A DNA stretch of 64,000 nucleotides from Sandaracinaceae bacterium (lineage in GTDB: Bacteria > Myxococcota_A > Polyangia > Polyangiales > Sandaracinaceae). The notes beneath the pieces were generated by a model, which was given only the letters and a program-made list of their open reading frames with translations, searched no databases and was not told where the DNA came from. Positions 25,301 through 33,433 of the stretch are shown piece after piece. Each line of letters opens with the position of its first letter. The stretch's first letter is position 1. The translations under genes and the position numbers were made by a program. The stretch spans positions 1 to 64,000 of the forward strand of contig JAVJQK010000028.1 in assembly GCA_040218145.1 (NCBI GenBank), in the 5' to 3' direction.

Positions 25301-26728
25301 CTCCTCGTGCTCGAGAGCGAGGCGATGTTCCGCGCCTTCCGCGTCGACCGGCGCAGCTCGGTGCCCCACTGGACGGGCGACGAGGACGCCGAGGCGGGGG
25401 AGAGCGACGGCGTGCTCAACGCGGAGCAGCAGCAGGTCGGCCTCGGCGGCCTCGGCACGATGGGGGCCGGGCGCGGGGGCGGCGGCGCGCTCCGCGGTCG
25501 AAGCTCGGCGCGCGCGCGGCCCGCCCCGGCGAGCCCCGCGGCCGCGGCAGACAGCCTGGCGTCCGGCCCGGCCCAAGCCACCGGGGGGAGCGCGAGCCGC
25601 GCCATCGGCGGGGACGCTTTCTTCGGCGGCGGGGCGGTCCCGCCGATGGACCAGCTGCGCGACGAGCGCCGTAACGTCCCCGACGACGAGGATCGCGCCG
25701 CGCCGGAGCGCGAAGAGGCGTCTCGTGCGCAGACGGAGCCGGCGCCGACGCGCCGCCGCACGCGCCGACGCCGTGGGCCCGGCCAGTGGATGCGACGCGT
25801 GTGGGTGCGGACCGGCGAGGTGCGCGGGAGCGCGGAGCCGTCCACGCGGGATCGTTCCCGCGCCGACGACGCCGAGGCCGCGCTCCGCGAGAACCCGGAC
25901 AGCCGCGACCGACACCGCGACGCGTACCGGGCGCTCGCCCGGGCGGAGCGCCTCGACCGCGCGCTCGAGGTGGTCGACGCGTGGATCGAGCGGGATCGCC
26001 TCGACCCCGAGGCCCTCACCGCGAAGGCCGACGTGCTCGGGCGCATGGGGCGCCGCGACGAGGCGCTCCGACTCCTCACGGGCACGGTCGATCTCAGCCC
26101 CGACGGCGCGACGCTGCACCAGCGCCTGGCGCGGGCGTTCGAGCGGGTCGGTCGCGAGGAGCGCGCCTGCGCCCACCGCATCGCGCTCGCCGAGATCGAC
26201 GAGAGCGACGCGAGCGCGGTGGCCGACGCGATGCGCTGCGAGCGCGCGCTCGGCCGCGACTCCGCGGCGACCCGGCTGCTCAGCTCGGTGCGCGACGCCA
26301 GCGTGCGGACCCGGGCCGAGCGCCTGGCCCAGCGCGAGGACGAGGGCCGACGCTTCCGCGGCGACTTCACGGTCGAGGCGGAGTGGCGCGGTGACGACGA
26401 CGTGGACGTCTCGATCCTCACCCGGCAGGGCACGCGCCTGAGCTGGATGGGCGGGCGCACCACGGTGGTCGGCGACGACGCGAACGGCCGCGGCCGCGAG
26501 CGCCTGGGTCTGCGCTGGACGGCGCCCGGCACCTACGTCATCGAGGTCAGCCGGACGGACCCGAACGACACGCGCGAGATCCGCGGGCACCTCGACGTGC
26601 GCGTCCTCGGCCAGCGCCAGCGGGTCCCCTTCACGCTGCGCGGTGAGCGAGAGGCGGTGGCCCGCGTGCGGGTGCGCCGCGAGTCCCGCCTCGAGCGCGT
26701 GACCGGCACCGTCAATCCGGGGTTCTGA
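22382..26728 (+). CDS. Membrane anti-sigma-like FecR-VIT-VWA-TPR protein
   Basis: The 1448-residue protein has six parts in order. There is an acidic cytoplasmic part (1-145) and one membrane helix (LLFFPVAGVIAVAAAAAVGL, about 150-173). A FecR-like domain (about 195-345) is followed by a VIT domain (about 405-545) and a VWA domain (about 676-850) with the MIDAS motif DASQS. After a Gly/Arg-rich linker, TPR-like helices (about 1175-1285) and a C-terminal beta domain resembling DUF2135 complete it. FecR domains sense outer signals; VIT-VWA pairs bind proteins through a metal site. Coupling to the ECF gene by ATGA supports a role as its membrane regulator. Most FecR anti-sigma proteins are about 300-350 residues, so the fusion is exceptional. 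Confidence 0.82.
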   Translation: MSERAEKYEAFLDDLAPIVDGDAAVIERHADFLVDDDEARDLRHEATAAADRIREAGADFVMPVDFEARVLASLDEQADLEDDADPGRITNPGFASPDLPSSSGVRSADAPAAGTLAKTEAMPARSDAESPRAKPDAAPETAEKGTKRRMGKLLFFPVAGVIAVAAAAAVGLLVWGGDDAADPAPQVASAGLEGTLGVVERAADDGQSGVSVQRPGQDGFVALGAGERAPTGSVLRTDARTRARFSLGDGSVVVLNHATEVALTGEGPRALDLRSGEIVADVAHLADGPNLNIQTPTGAVEVLGTELVVSATDEMTSVRVTRGVVAVRDRGGARAEVRAGEEGILRPSAPPSVAPVTDLSSSVAWSELGAIEADDDARSESLAGIGSLRARRPGQRGDQERPLALASHKVTVRIVGNVARTEIEEVFRNDGDHTLEGIYRFPLPPDAQIASLALDVEGRMEEGSFVERDRAAQIWRGVIRNATPVARRDDSEEFIWVPGPWHDPALLEWQRGGQFELRVFPIPAHGERRVTLAYTQTVQPQGARRRYVYPLAHSNDASTQVGQFEVDVRVAGADGVSPRGYALSTRQEDGATRLAMEERDFLPKGDLVIDYALPGGERDLRWWTFRGQAAEAPPEDSRERDREVNDLQRRLAEDDRPYVAFALRPELPRATERRARDYVMVVDASQSMVGERYDRAVALTSRVVREMDRRDRFTVLACDYQCRAMPGGLQGPSAQIAGATEEWLDSVEPAGASDLVAVLAEAVATAAGERRDGRELHVMYVGDGTSSVGYRRAASISAETRGLVERERVAISTVGIGGDADTMVLGAIARAGGGHYVPYVPGQRASAAAMAVLETSYGASLESPRLELPDGLSDVAPTALPTIRAGQEVIVVARMDRDRVQGSVRLHGSVAGRPFEERYPVELVPSDAEGNRFVPQLWAAKQIEQLQLEGDGSDRGRIIALSKGFGVMSRHTSLLVLESEAMFRAFRVDRRSSVPHWTGDEDAEAGESDGVLNAEQQQVGLGGLGTMGAGRGGGGALRGRSSARARPAPASPAAAADSLASGPAQATGGSASRAIGGDAFFGGGAVPPMDQLRDERRNVPDDEDRAAPEREEASRAQTEPAPTRRRTRRRRGPGQWMRRVWVRTGEVRGSAEPSTRDRSRADDAEAALRENPDSRDRHRDAYRALARAERLDRALEVVDAWIERDRLDPEALTAKADVLGRMGRRDEALRLLTGTVDLSPDGATLHQRLARAFERVGREERACAHRIALAEIDESDASAVADAMRCERALGRDSAATRLLSSVRDASVRTRAERLAQREDEGRRFRGDFTVEAEWRGDDDVDVSILTRQGTRLSWMGGRTTVVGDDANGRGRERLGLRWTAPGTYVIEVSRTDPNDTREIRGHLDVRVLGQRQRVPFTLRGEREAVARVRVRRESRLERVTGTVNPGF

Positions 26729-26744
26729 GCGAGCGCTTCGTCGC

Positions 26745-28556
26745 TCACATGGAGAGCAGCGCCATGCGCCCGCCGTGCTCGTCGCGGAGATCGCGGCGGG
26801 TGCGCGGGCGGTCGAGCCAGTCGTCGATGCCCAGCGCGATCGGGACCAGCGGCGTGGCGCGGATGTGGTCGGCGCCGTCGAGCTCGTTGACGTAGCGGCT
26901 CATGACGTTGAGCACCTCGCTCATGCCCTCGAGCACGTCCTCGCTCGGCTCGGTCTTGCGCATCTCCTCGCGCGCGCCGTCGGGGAGCATGAGCAGGCGG
27001 CCGCCGAGCTCGATCGCCGCGGTGGCGTCGACCAGGAACGCGCCGCGCATCTGGCCCTCGTCGTCGACGAGGCGCGTGATGTAGCCGAGCGCGGCGAGGT
27101 CGCCTTCGATGGGCTCCTCGGAGACGCGCACGCGATCGCCGAGCAGCGAGGTCAGGCCACGCTCCCAGGTCGGGGCCTCCGGCATCGGGAGGGCAGGGAG
27201 AGGGGGATCCTCCGCCGCTTCGGCTTCCCCCGCCGCATCCGCTCCTGCTTCTGCATCCGCTCCCGCGTCTGCATCCGCATCCGCGTCCGCACCCGCATCC
27301 GCTGCCGCACCCGCGTCCGCATCCGCTCCTGCGTCCGCTGCCGCATCTGCATCCGCTGCCGCATCCGCGTCCGCTGCCGCATCCGCTGCCGCATCCGCTG
27401 CCGCATCCGCTGCCGCATCCGCTGCCGCGTCCGCATCCGCATCCGCTGCCGCGTCCGCACCCGCGTCCGCTGCCGCGTCCGCACCCGCGTCCGCTGCCGC
27501 ATCCGCTGCCGCGTCCGCCGCCGCATCCGCTCCGGCTGGCGCATCCGCTCCGGCTGCCGCACCTGCGACCGCTGCGGCATCCGCATCTGCGACCGCTGCG
27601 GCGTCCGTTTCTGGGACCGCCGCCGCATCTGCTCCCGCTGCCGCATCCGCGACCGCTCCTGCTGCCGCATCCGCTTCAGGGCTCGGCTCTGCGGCGGGAG
27701 GGCTCGCCGCGTCCTCCGGATTCGCTCCGGCGGGGTTCGCCCCGGCCGAGCTCGCCGCTTCGGGGCTCGTCGCCGGGGACGGACTCGCCGCCGCGGGATT
27801 CGCAGCGTCCGCTGGACTCGCCGCCGCGGGGCTCTCAGCCGAAGCCGGGGTCGCCTCTGCGGGCGGACTCGCTTCCGCCGGACTCGCCGCCGGGGCCGGA
27901 GTCGGGTCCGCTGCCGGGCTCGCCTCTGCGGGCGGGCTCGCGGCCGCCGGGCTCGCTTCTGCGGCGGGGCTCGCCGCGGCCGGGCTCGCCGCGGCGGGGG
28001 GATCTTCGCCCGCTCCCGGGCTCGCGCTCACCGCTCCTGGGCCCGCGGAGGCGGGTGGGCTCGCGGCGGCGGGGGAGGCCGCGCTCGGGGCTGCGCCTGG
28101 AGAGCCTGCGCGCGCGGGCTCGCCCATGGGGGACGCCGCGGCGCCAGATCCCGAAGACAGGTGCATCACCAGCTCTCGGATCTGCGCTTCGAGCTCCACC
28201 ACGCGCGTCTGCAGCGCGTCGAACTTCTCGGCCGTGGGGAGCTCGGCCCGCTCCTCCTCGCGCTCCCAGCCTTCGTCGGCGACGCGGAAGGCGCAGTCGC
28301 CGGGCGTCGTCTCGAGGTCGGAGAGCAGCGCGTCCGTCTGCGCGACCAGCTCGACCGCGCTCGGGAGCGCGGCGAGCCTCCGCAGGATCGGACCCTCGCC
28401 TTCGATGAAACGCGGCGTCGGCCGGTACCGGGTGGGGCCCACCCGAACCAGCTGCTCCAGCTCCAGCACCCACCGTCCGTCCGCCCGCTGGAGGCGGACC
28501 GGCGTGGGTGGGCCGAGCAAGTCTGCGCGATCTCGCATGACGACTACGAAAGTCAT
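26745..28556 (-). CDS. Ala/Asp-Pro repeat protein with CheC/CheX-like end (tentative)
   Basis: The 603-residue protein has a folded N-terminus with a short coiled coil (FDALQTRVVELEAQIRELVM, about 110-130). Next is a low-complexity middle in two parts: ASPAAASP/PAEASP-like (about 140-290) and ADAAADA-like (about 290-445). A folded C-terminus of about 150 residues follows. There, AIELGGRLLMLPDGAREEM and EGMSEVLNVMSRYVNEL resemble the helices of CheC/CheX-type proteins, but I am not certain. No signal peptide. The start at 28556 has GGGGAT upstream; 28538 is an alternative. The middle is coded by GCATCCGCTGCC-type units prone to slippage. Confidence 0.65.
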   Translation of the reverse strand: MTFVVVMRDRADLLGPPTPVRLQRADGRWVLELEQLVRVGPTRYRPTPRFIEGEGPILRRLAALPSAVELVAQTDALLSDLETTPGDCAFRVADEGWEREEERAELPTAEKFDALQTRVVELEAQIRELVMHLSSGSGAAASPMGEPARAGSPGAAPSAASPAAASPPASAGPGAVSASPGAGEDPPAAASPAAASPAAEASPAAASPPAEASPAADPTPAPAASPAEASPPAEATPASAESPAAASPADAANPAAASPSPATSPEAASSAGANPAGANPEDAASPPAAEPSPEADAAAGAVADAAAGADAAAVPETDAAAVADADAAAVAGAAAGADAPAGADAAADAAADAAADAGADAAADAGADAAADADADAAADAAADAAADAAADAAADADAAADADAAADAGADADAGAAADAGADADADADAGADAEAGADAAGEAEAAEDPPLPALPMPEAPTWERGLTSLLGDRVRVSEEPIEGDLAALGYITRLVDDEGQMRGAFLVDATAAIELGGRLLMLPDGAREEMRKTEPSEDVLEGMSEVLNVMSRYVNELDGADHIRATPLVPIALGIDDWLDRPRTRRDLRDEHGGRMALLSM

Positions 28557-28773
28557 CGGTCGGATCCCCGATCCACTTGAGGGGGAGGTGCAGCGAGTCA
28601 CCCGGAACAGCAGTGAGTGGCAGAACCCCGCGAGCCATCGGCGCGCGAATCAAGGAGCGACGACGAGGAATACCCCGAGTATTTCGAGGAGGAGTGACGC
28701 CGAGTCGCGCGTCGAGGGCCGAGGGGGCGGCCATGAATCGCTGGTCCGGGTGACTAGCTGCTACCCTGAGGTC

Positions 28774-29532
28774 GTGGTCCGACGCGTTCGCACGTTCGTC
28801 CAGTTCGGGTCGAAGACCGTCGAGCTCACGCCGGGGGAGACGATCGTCGTCGGTCGATCGGCGCGCTGCGACGTCGTGCTCGACGACGATCTCGCGAGCC
28901 GTGAGCACTGCAAGATCTCGTTCGAGGGCGGCGCGGTGTTCGTCGAGGACATGAACAGCCGCAACGGCGTGCTGGTGAACGGGCTCCCCCTCGAGGAGCG
29001 TCAGCGCCTCCACCACGGAGACCAGGTCACCGCGGGGCGCAGCGTGCTCGTCGTCTCGCGGAGAGCCCACGCGCCGAAGGTCTCGGGGGAGATCACCCCG
29101 TCGCCGGATCGGCGCGCGCCCTCCGAGGAGATGACGTCCACCGGCAGCGTGGCCGAGATCCTCTCGGGCTCCGCGCGCCTCGCGCTCGACGATGGAGAGC
29201 TCGAGGTCGCCGAGCGGTCCGTCCGGAACCTCGTCGTGTCGCTCAGGGGGACGCTCGCGCGCGGGGCCCCCATCAACCCCCAGACCTTCGACGCCACCGT
29301 CGCCCTCCTGCTGGAGCTCGCGGAGCGAACGCAGGAGCGGGCGTGGCTGGAGCGGCTCCTCGAGCTGCACGTCGCGGCCTCCCGGCTGCTGGATCCGGCG
29401 TCGACCCGCCGGCTGGTGGGGCTGTGCGCGCAGATCGGGCGGCCCGGCCGCGCCCTCGAGGACTATCGCGCGCTCGCCCACTCCCAGGGCGGGCCCTCGG
29501 AGGCGACGCTGGTCGCGCTCCAGGCGGTCTGA
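28774..29532 (+). CDS. FHA-domain protein
   Basis: The 252-residue protein has an N-terminal FHA domain (about 1-85) with all key positions: GRSARCD, SREHC and NSRNGVLVNG, which bind phospho-threonine peptides. A linker rich in Ser/Pro follows, then a helical C-terminal region (about 145-250) with Leu-rich repeated helices similar to TPR packing. No membrane segment. The start is GTG at 28774 (another GTG lies at 28750). It is convergent with the Ser/Thr kinase ending 2 bases away, an arrangement that suggests functional association. The 217-base divergent region upstream holds an AATAC/GTATT inverted pair (28669-28683). Confidence 0.8.
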   Translation: MVRRVRTFVQFGSKTVELTPGETIVVGRSARCDVVLDDDLASREHCKISFEGGAVFVEDMNSRNGVLVNGLPLEERQRLHHGDQVTAGRSVLVVSRRAHAPKVSGEITPSPDRRAPSEEMTSTGSVAEILSGSARLALDDGELEVAERSVRNLVVSLRGTLARGAPINPQTFDATVALLLELAERTQERAWLERLLELHVAASRLLDPASTRRLVGLCAQIGRPGRALEDYRALAHSQGGPSEATLVALQAV

Positions 29533-29534
29533 GG

Positions 29535-30536
29535 TCAGAGCTCGCGATCCTCTTTGGCGCTCGGCCGCTCGGGCGCGGTGATCGACGGGCTCGAGGCGAT
29601 CGCGGGCTGCTCCGACCGAGAGGGAGATGGCGCCGACGCGGACTGGCGCCACGCGTCCCACCACGCGCGCGCGGCCTGCTCGTCCCAGCGCTTCGCGTCC
29701 GCGCAGGACGACAGGGACTCTTGCAGATCCTTGGCGTTCGACGGGCGGGCCGAGGGATCCTTCTCGAGGCACCAGCCGATCACGCTCGCGAGATCCGCCG
29801 GCACGCCCTCGAGGGCGGCGGGCGCCTCGTCGCGCTGCTTCTTGAGGATGTCCGCCGTGGACTCGCCGTCGAAGGCGTGGCGGCCGCTGAGGAGGAAGTA
29901 GGCGACCAGACCGAGGGCGTAGAAGTCCGACGCCGACGACAGCTCGACCTTCGGCTTCAGCATCTCGGGCGCGACGTAGCGGGGCGTGCCGATGACGAAG
30001 CCCTCGATGGTGAGGCGCTCGCGGGTCGGGCGGATCGGCGCGACGAGCCCGAAGTCGACCAGCTTGGCGACGTCCGGGACGCCCCCCGCCTCGCAGAGCA
30101 GGATGTTCGGCGGCTTGATGTCGCGGTGCACCAGCCCCAGCTCGTGCGCCTCGCCGAGCGCGCCCGCGATCTGATGGAGGACCCGGATCGCCCGCGCGGG
30201 CGCCTGCGGGCCGTCGACCTCGACGAGCCGCCCGAGGTCGTAGCCGTCGAGGTACTCCATCGCGTAGTAGAGCGTCCCGTCCTCGGACTCGCCGTAGTCG
30301 TAGATCTCGACCGTGTTCGCGTGCGTGAGCTGCGCGCAGGCCTGGACCTCGCGCTCGAAGCGAGCGCGCCCGAGCTCCGACGTGAGCCAGCTCGAGAGCA
30401 CCTTCAGCGCGGCCGGGCGGGAGAGGCGGTCGTGGCGCGCCTCGAAGACGACGCCCATCCCCCCCTCGCCGAGCTTCCGAACGATGGTGTAGGCGCCCAG
30501 TCGGTCACCGGGGCCGAGCGGCGAGAGGAAATCCAC
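29535..30536 (-). CDS. Hanks-type Ser/Thr protein kinase
   Basis: The 333-residue protein is a single kinase domain from residue 10 to about 280 with a short Ser/Pro-rich tail and no membrane helix, so it is soluble. Motifs are complete: GEGGMGVVFEA (Gly-rich loop), AALKVL (Lys), HRDIKPPNILL (catalytic loop), DFGL and GTPRYVAPEM. The GTG at 30536 puts the kinase domain right at the N-terminus; upstream in-frame starts would run into the divergent gene at 30619. Neighbouring FHA protein could be a substrate reader. Confidence 0.85.
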   Translation of the reverse strand: MDFLSPLGPGDRLGAYTIVRKLGEGGMGVVFEARHDRLSRPAALKVLSSWLTSELGRARFEREVQACAQLTHANTVEIYDYGESEDGTLYYAMEYLDGYDLGRLVEVDGPQAPARAIRVLHQIAGALGEAHELGLVHRDIKPPNILLCEAGGVPDVAKLVDFGLVAPIRPTRERLTIEGFVIGTPRYVAPEMLKPKVELSSASDFYALGLVAYFLLSGRHAFDGESTADILKKQRDEAPAALEGVPADLASVIGWCLEKDPSARPSNAKDLQESLSSCADAKRWDEQAARAWWDAWRQSASAPSPSRSEQPAIASSPSITAPERPSAKEDREL

Positions 30537-30618
30537 GGCTGCCCGCAGTATGACGGGCTCAGGTGGGTGGAGCGACCCGAAACTCGGTCGTGGCCCCACC
30601 TCGTGGCACCCTTCGCAC

Positions 30619-31092
30619 ATGCGGATCGCGATCTCGCTCTTCGCCGCGCTCGTCGGCTTCTCGGTCACCAGCTCCGTCGCCGCGCAAGAGGTCACGAGCC
30701 CCGGCGGGGCGCTGGACCCGACCACCTACGCGTCACTCACCGCGGACGACGAGGCGCAGGTCAGCCTCGGTGGGTTTCGGCTCTACCTCGAGCGCATCGA
30801 GGAGAGCGACCCGCAGCTCTACGGCCTCCTCGACGGACGGCTCCGCGACCTCGAGGATCGCAGCACCGCGGCCGACGTCGTCTTCGGGGTCAGCCTCGGG
30901 CTCGCCGTCGCGGGCGCGCTCGGCGCGATCCCCGCCTACGAGCTCGCGGGCGAGGAGCCGGCCATCGGGGTCCTCCTCGGCAGCGCGGGCCTGCTCCTGA
31001 TCGGGGCCATCGTGCAGGCGATCATCCGCCCGGGGCACGGTGAGCTCGTCGCGCTCATCGATCTCCACGACGAGCGCGTCGGTCGCCGCTGA
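30619..31092 (+). CDS. Secreted or membrane hypothetical protein (157 aa)
   Basis: The protein has a signal peptide (MRIAISLFAALVGFSVTSSV, cleavage after AAQ), a short polar region (about 25-80) with DLEDRSTAADVV, and two hydrophobic helices (VVFGVSLGLAVAGALGAIPA, and AIGVLLGSAGLLLIGAIVQA) joined by a short turn. I do not recognise the family. It diverges from the kinase gene with about 80 bases between. Confidence 0.65.
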   Translation: MRIAISLFAALVGFSVTSSVAAQEVTSPGGALDPTTYASLTADDEAQVSLGGFRLYLERIEESDPQLYGLLDGRLRDLEDRSTAADVVFGVSLGLAVAGALGAIPAYELAGEEPAIGVLLGSAGLLLIGAIVQAIIRPGHGELVALIDLHDERVGRR

Positions 31093-31108
31093 GGCGAGCC
31101 ACGATCTC

Positions 31109-31810
31109 TCAGACGGGAGGCGAGGTCGCGCCGTTCACGCGCTCCATCCACGCCAGCGCCGTCGGGTGGTCGGCCACCACGCCCTGGGCCTCCGCGGTCT
31201 CGGCCGCGCAGCTGAGCTGGGAGTAGACGGCCACGTCGGCCACGGTGAGGTGCTCGCAGACGAGCCAGTCCCCGTCCCCGAGCCAGCGCTCGAGGGCCTC
31301 GAGGTGGCGATCGAAGTCGGTGAGCACGCGCTCGGGCGGCTTGCGGCCGATGCCCTGGAGGCGGAGCACGTTGCGCATCAGGGTCGGCAGCGCGCGCTCG
31401 GTCGCCTTGCGAAGGAGCGGCGGCTCCGACTGGCTCGAGCGGCGGGAGAATTCGCCCGCGTTCTCGCTCAGCCCGAAGCGAAACCAGGCCTCGTAGAAGT
31501 AGAGGCTCTCGTCGGCCCAGTCCTCGAGGATGTGGCAGAGGGCGCGCGCCTTCGGGTCGGTCGGGAAGATCGGCGGCTCGGGGAAGGTGTCCTCGAGGTA
31601 GCGGGCGATCTCCGTCGAGTCGCTGATGACGACCTCGCGGTGCTCCAGCACCGGGACCTTGCCCGTCGGGTTGAGGCGCCGGAGCCGGACCAGGGTCTCG
31701 GTGGGCGGCACCTCGTGGGTCCGATAGGGCTTCTGCTTGTAGTGCAGGAGTCGCCTCACCTTGTCGCAGAAGGGCGAGGACTCGAACTGGTGGAGGACGA
31801 GCTCGGGCAT
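31109..31810 (-). CDS. Glutathione S-transferase-like protein
   Basis: The 233-residue cytoplasmic protein has an N-terminal thioredoxin fold (1-80) beginning LVLHQFESSPFCDKVRRLL, with a Cys in the position of the GST active residue, and LNPTGKVPVLEH plus the DSTEIARYLE glutathione-binding turn. The C-terminal all-helical domain includes LTVADVAVYSQLS, the conserved N-cap region. Length is normal for the class. It may be the last gene of the FAAL operon (92 bases after the CBM9 lipoprotein) but an inverted repeat lies between. Confidence 0.85.
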   Translation of the reverse strand: MPELVLHQFESSPFCDKVRRLLHYKQKPYRTHEVPPTETLVRLRRLNPTGKVPVLEHREVVISDSTEIARYLEDTFPEPPIFPTDPKARALCHILEDWADESLYFYEAWFRFGLSENAGEFSRRSSQSEPPLLRKATERALPTLMRNVLRLQGIGRKPPERVLTDFDRHLEALERWLGDGDWLVCEHLTVADVAVYSQLSCAAETAEAQGVVADHPTALAWMERVNGATSPPV

Positions 31811-31840
31811 GTCCACGAGGGTAGGCGCGGAGGCGCCCGC

Positions 31841-31858
31841 CGCGAAGCGCGCTTCGCG
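31841..31858. repeat. Perfect 18-bp palindrome
   Basis: CGCGAAGCGCGCTTCGCG lies between the GST gene and the CBM9-like gene. It could end the upstream transcript, but no T-run follows on the minus strand. Confidence 0.5.
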
Positions 31859-31901
31859 CTTTTCGGGTAGCGGGCTTCGCGGTGCGTAGCTGTCTACGCG
31901 T

Positions 31902-32645
31902 TCAGCGCGCCGTGAAGACGAGCCGGCCGAAGCGCTCGGGGACGTGGAAATCGCCGACCATCGGAGGGGACCAGCCCACGCCGCCCTGGCCCTCCGGGCG
32001 TGCATCCAGCACGTAGAGGGCCAAGCGCCAGGTGTCCCCCGCGGACGGCGGCCCGGCGGGCGTCTGCCCTGCGTCGAACGCGCTCCAGGGGATGCGCAGC
32101 TCCGCCGTGTAGCCCTCGTCGGCCGCGTCGTCGTTCAGGGTCCCGCGCAGGGCGATCGCGCCTTCGATCCCGCTCTCCCAGCGCAGGTGGCCGAAGGGCT
32201 GGGGCACGCGGCGGCTGTCGTAGCGGGTGTCGAAGGTCTCGCCGCTCGGCGCGAGCTGCAGCTCGAAGTAGTTCAAGCCGTCCCCGTCGGGGTCGATCAT
32301 CAGCTCGACCGTGTCCTGGGTCCAGAGGTGCGGGTCCTGGCCGCTCAGGTCGGCGCGCAGGTAGTCGTCCTCCACCTCGAACGCGGCGTAGAGGAACTCG
32401 GCGTCCCAGGTGAGCCGGGCGCGGGTGCGGGGCTGCCCGGGCGCGCCGGTCATGGTCTGCACGAAGGGCTCGGTCCAGGGCGCGTCCTGCCAGGCCGGGT
32501 CGTCGAGGCGGCCGTCGATCACGGGCGCGCGGCTCGCGCGCGGCGCGGAGTAGGAGGGGATGTCCGTGCGAGGCTCTGCGCAGGTGCACCCCGCACTGCA
32601 CAGTATCCCACCCGAGAGCATGGCGAGCATGACCCAGCGGCTCAC
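31902..32645 (-). CDS. CBM9-like lipoprotein
   Basis: The 247-residue protein begins with a lipoprotein leader (LSGGILCSAGC) and then a CBM9-type beta-sandwich. It has APVIDGRLDDPAWQDAPWT at the start, WDAEFLYAAFEVEDDYL, WTQDTVELMIDPDGDG and GYTAELRIPWSAF, the blocks seen in carbohydrate-binding family 9-like domains of outer-surface proteins. The GTG start overlaps the thioesterase stop (GTGA), so it is translated with that operon. In a lipid-synthesis operon an envelope lipoprotein suggests that the product goes to the envelope (inference). Confidence 0.75.
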   Translation of the reverse strand: MSRWVMLAMLSGGILCSAGCTCAEPRTDIPSYSAPRASRAPVIDGRLDDPAWQDAPWTEPFVQTMTGAPGQPRTRARLTWDAEFLYAAFEVEDDYLRADLSGQDPHLWTQDTVELMIDPDGDGLNYFELQLAPSGETFDTRYDSRRVPQPFGHLRWESGIEGAIALRGTLNDDAADEGYTAELRIPWSAFDAGQTPAGPPSAGDTWRLALYVLDARPEGQGGVGWSPPMVGDFHVPERFGRLVFTAR

Positions 32646-33070
32646 TCGAACGCCTCGCGGAGCGACGGGTCCATCGAGCAGATGCGCTGCTTCGCGAGGT
32701 CCACGCAGGCGCAGGTGATCTCGGCGCTCGTCAGCCGCTCCTCGCCTCGCCAGATGCGGTAGTCGAAGCGGATCTTGGCGCGGTTGATCACGCCCACCCA
32801 GGCCTCGACCTCGAGCTCGTCGTCGAAGCGCGCGGGCCGCTCGTAGCGGATCCGGACCTCGGCCACCGGGAGCCCCTTGCCGACCTCGCGCTCGAAGCGC
32901 CGATAGTCGACGCCGCGCGCGCGGAGCAGCTCCACGCGGGCTTGCTCCAGGAAACGCAAGTAGGCGGCGTGGTGCACCACGCCGCCTTGATCGGTGTCCA
33001 CGTACTGCACGCGGACACCGTACCGAAAAGGAACGGACCGAAAAGGAACGTACCGAGAAGGATCGGCCAA
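32642..33070 (-). CDS. 4HBT acyl thioesterase (YbgC/FadM-like)
   Basis: This hot-dog-fold protein of 142 residues has VQYVDTDQGGVVHHAAYLRF near residues 21-40. The Asp residues there include the catalytic one of the YbgC class, and the conserved helix EQARVELLRARG follows. It should cleave acyl-CoA or acyl-ACP thioesters. The start appears to be TTG at 33070, because the family needs the FRYGVRV strand and no ATG or GTG lies earlier in frame. A short direct repeat (GTTCCTTTTCGGT) codes part of the N-terminus. It is 16 bases after the ACP gene. Confidence 0.8.
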   Translation of the reverse strand: MADPSRYVPFRSVPFRYGVRVQYVDTDQGGVVHHAAYLRFLEQARVELLRARGVDYRRFEREVGKGLPVAEVRIRYERPARFDDELEVEAWVGVINRAKIRFDYRIWRGEERLTSAEITCACVDLAKQRICSMDPSLREAFE

Positions 33071-33086
33071 ACGCGCCGAGGGCGAG

Positions 33087-33338
33087 CTACTCGGCCGCGT
33101 CGGCGGCCGCGAGCTTGCGGCTGACGAGGTTGTAGACGCGCGTGAAGTCGGTCATCTCGGTCAGCTCGTCCTCGGGGATGGAGAGCTTGTAGGTGCGCTC
33201 CACCTCCGCGACGATCTCGATGGCCATCATCGAGTCGATGCCGAGCTGATCGAACGGGGTCTCGTCCGGGATCTCGTCGACCTCGCTCACCTCCGAGATG
33301 ATCTCGCGAAGCTTGTCCCTGAGTGCGTCGTCCGACAT
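33087..33338 (-). CDS. Acyl carrier protein 1
   Basis: The 83-residue protein has the phosphopantetheine site LGIDSMMAIEI with Ser36, flanked by acidic helices typical of type II ACPs. DSM rather than DSL is found in ACPs of specialised fatty acid and polyketide systems. It is encoded between the second ACP and the thioesterase, all on the minus strand, and probably carries the acyl chain activated by the FAAL. Confidence 0.9.
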   Translation of the reverse strand: MSDDALRDKLREIISEVSEVDEIPDETPFDQLGIDSMMAIEIVAEVERTYKLSIPEDELTEMTDFTRVYNLVSRKLAAADAAE

Positions 33339-33433
33339 GGATTCCTCTTCCTGCTCCGAAGGGATCGAAGGATCCCCTCACATTTGTCAGCACGGACCGT
33401 GCCGACTCCGTACGGGAGTCGGCGCCGAACGGT

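Noticed and set aside
22355-26590. 1411-codon minus-strand frame opposite the FecR-VIT-VWA gene
   Set aside because: Typical antisense frame of GC-rich DNA; composition is Arg/His/Ala-rich with no domain, whereas the plus frame has clear VIT, VWA and FecR motifs.
27109-29532. Long plus-strand protein (807 codons) running through the repeat gene into the FHA gene
   Set aside because: It is the antisense image of the Ala/Asp repeat gene joined by chance to the FHA frame. The FHA domain fits a GTG start at 28774 and the antisense part is pure Ala/Ser/Pro repeat.
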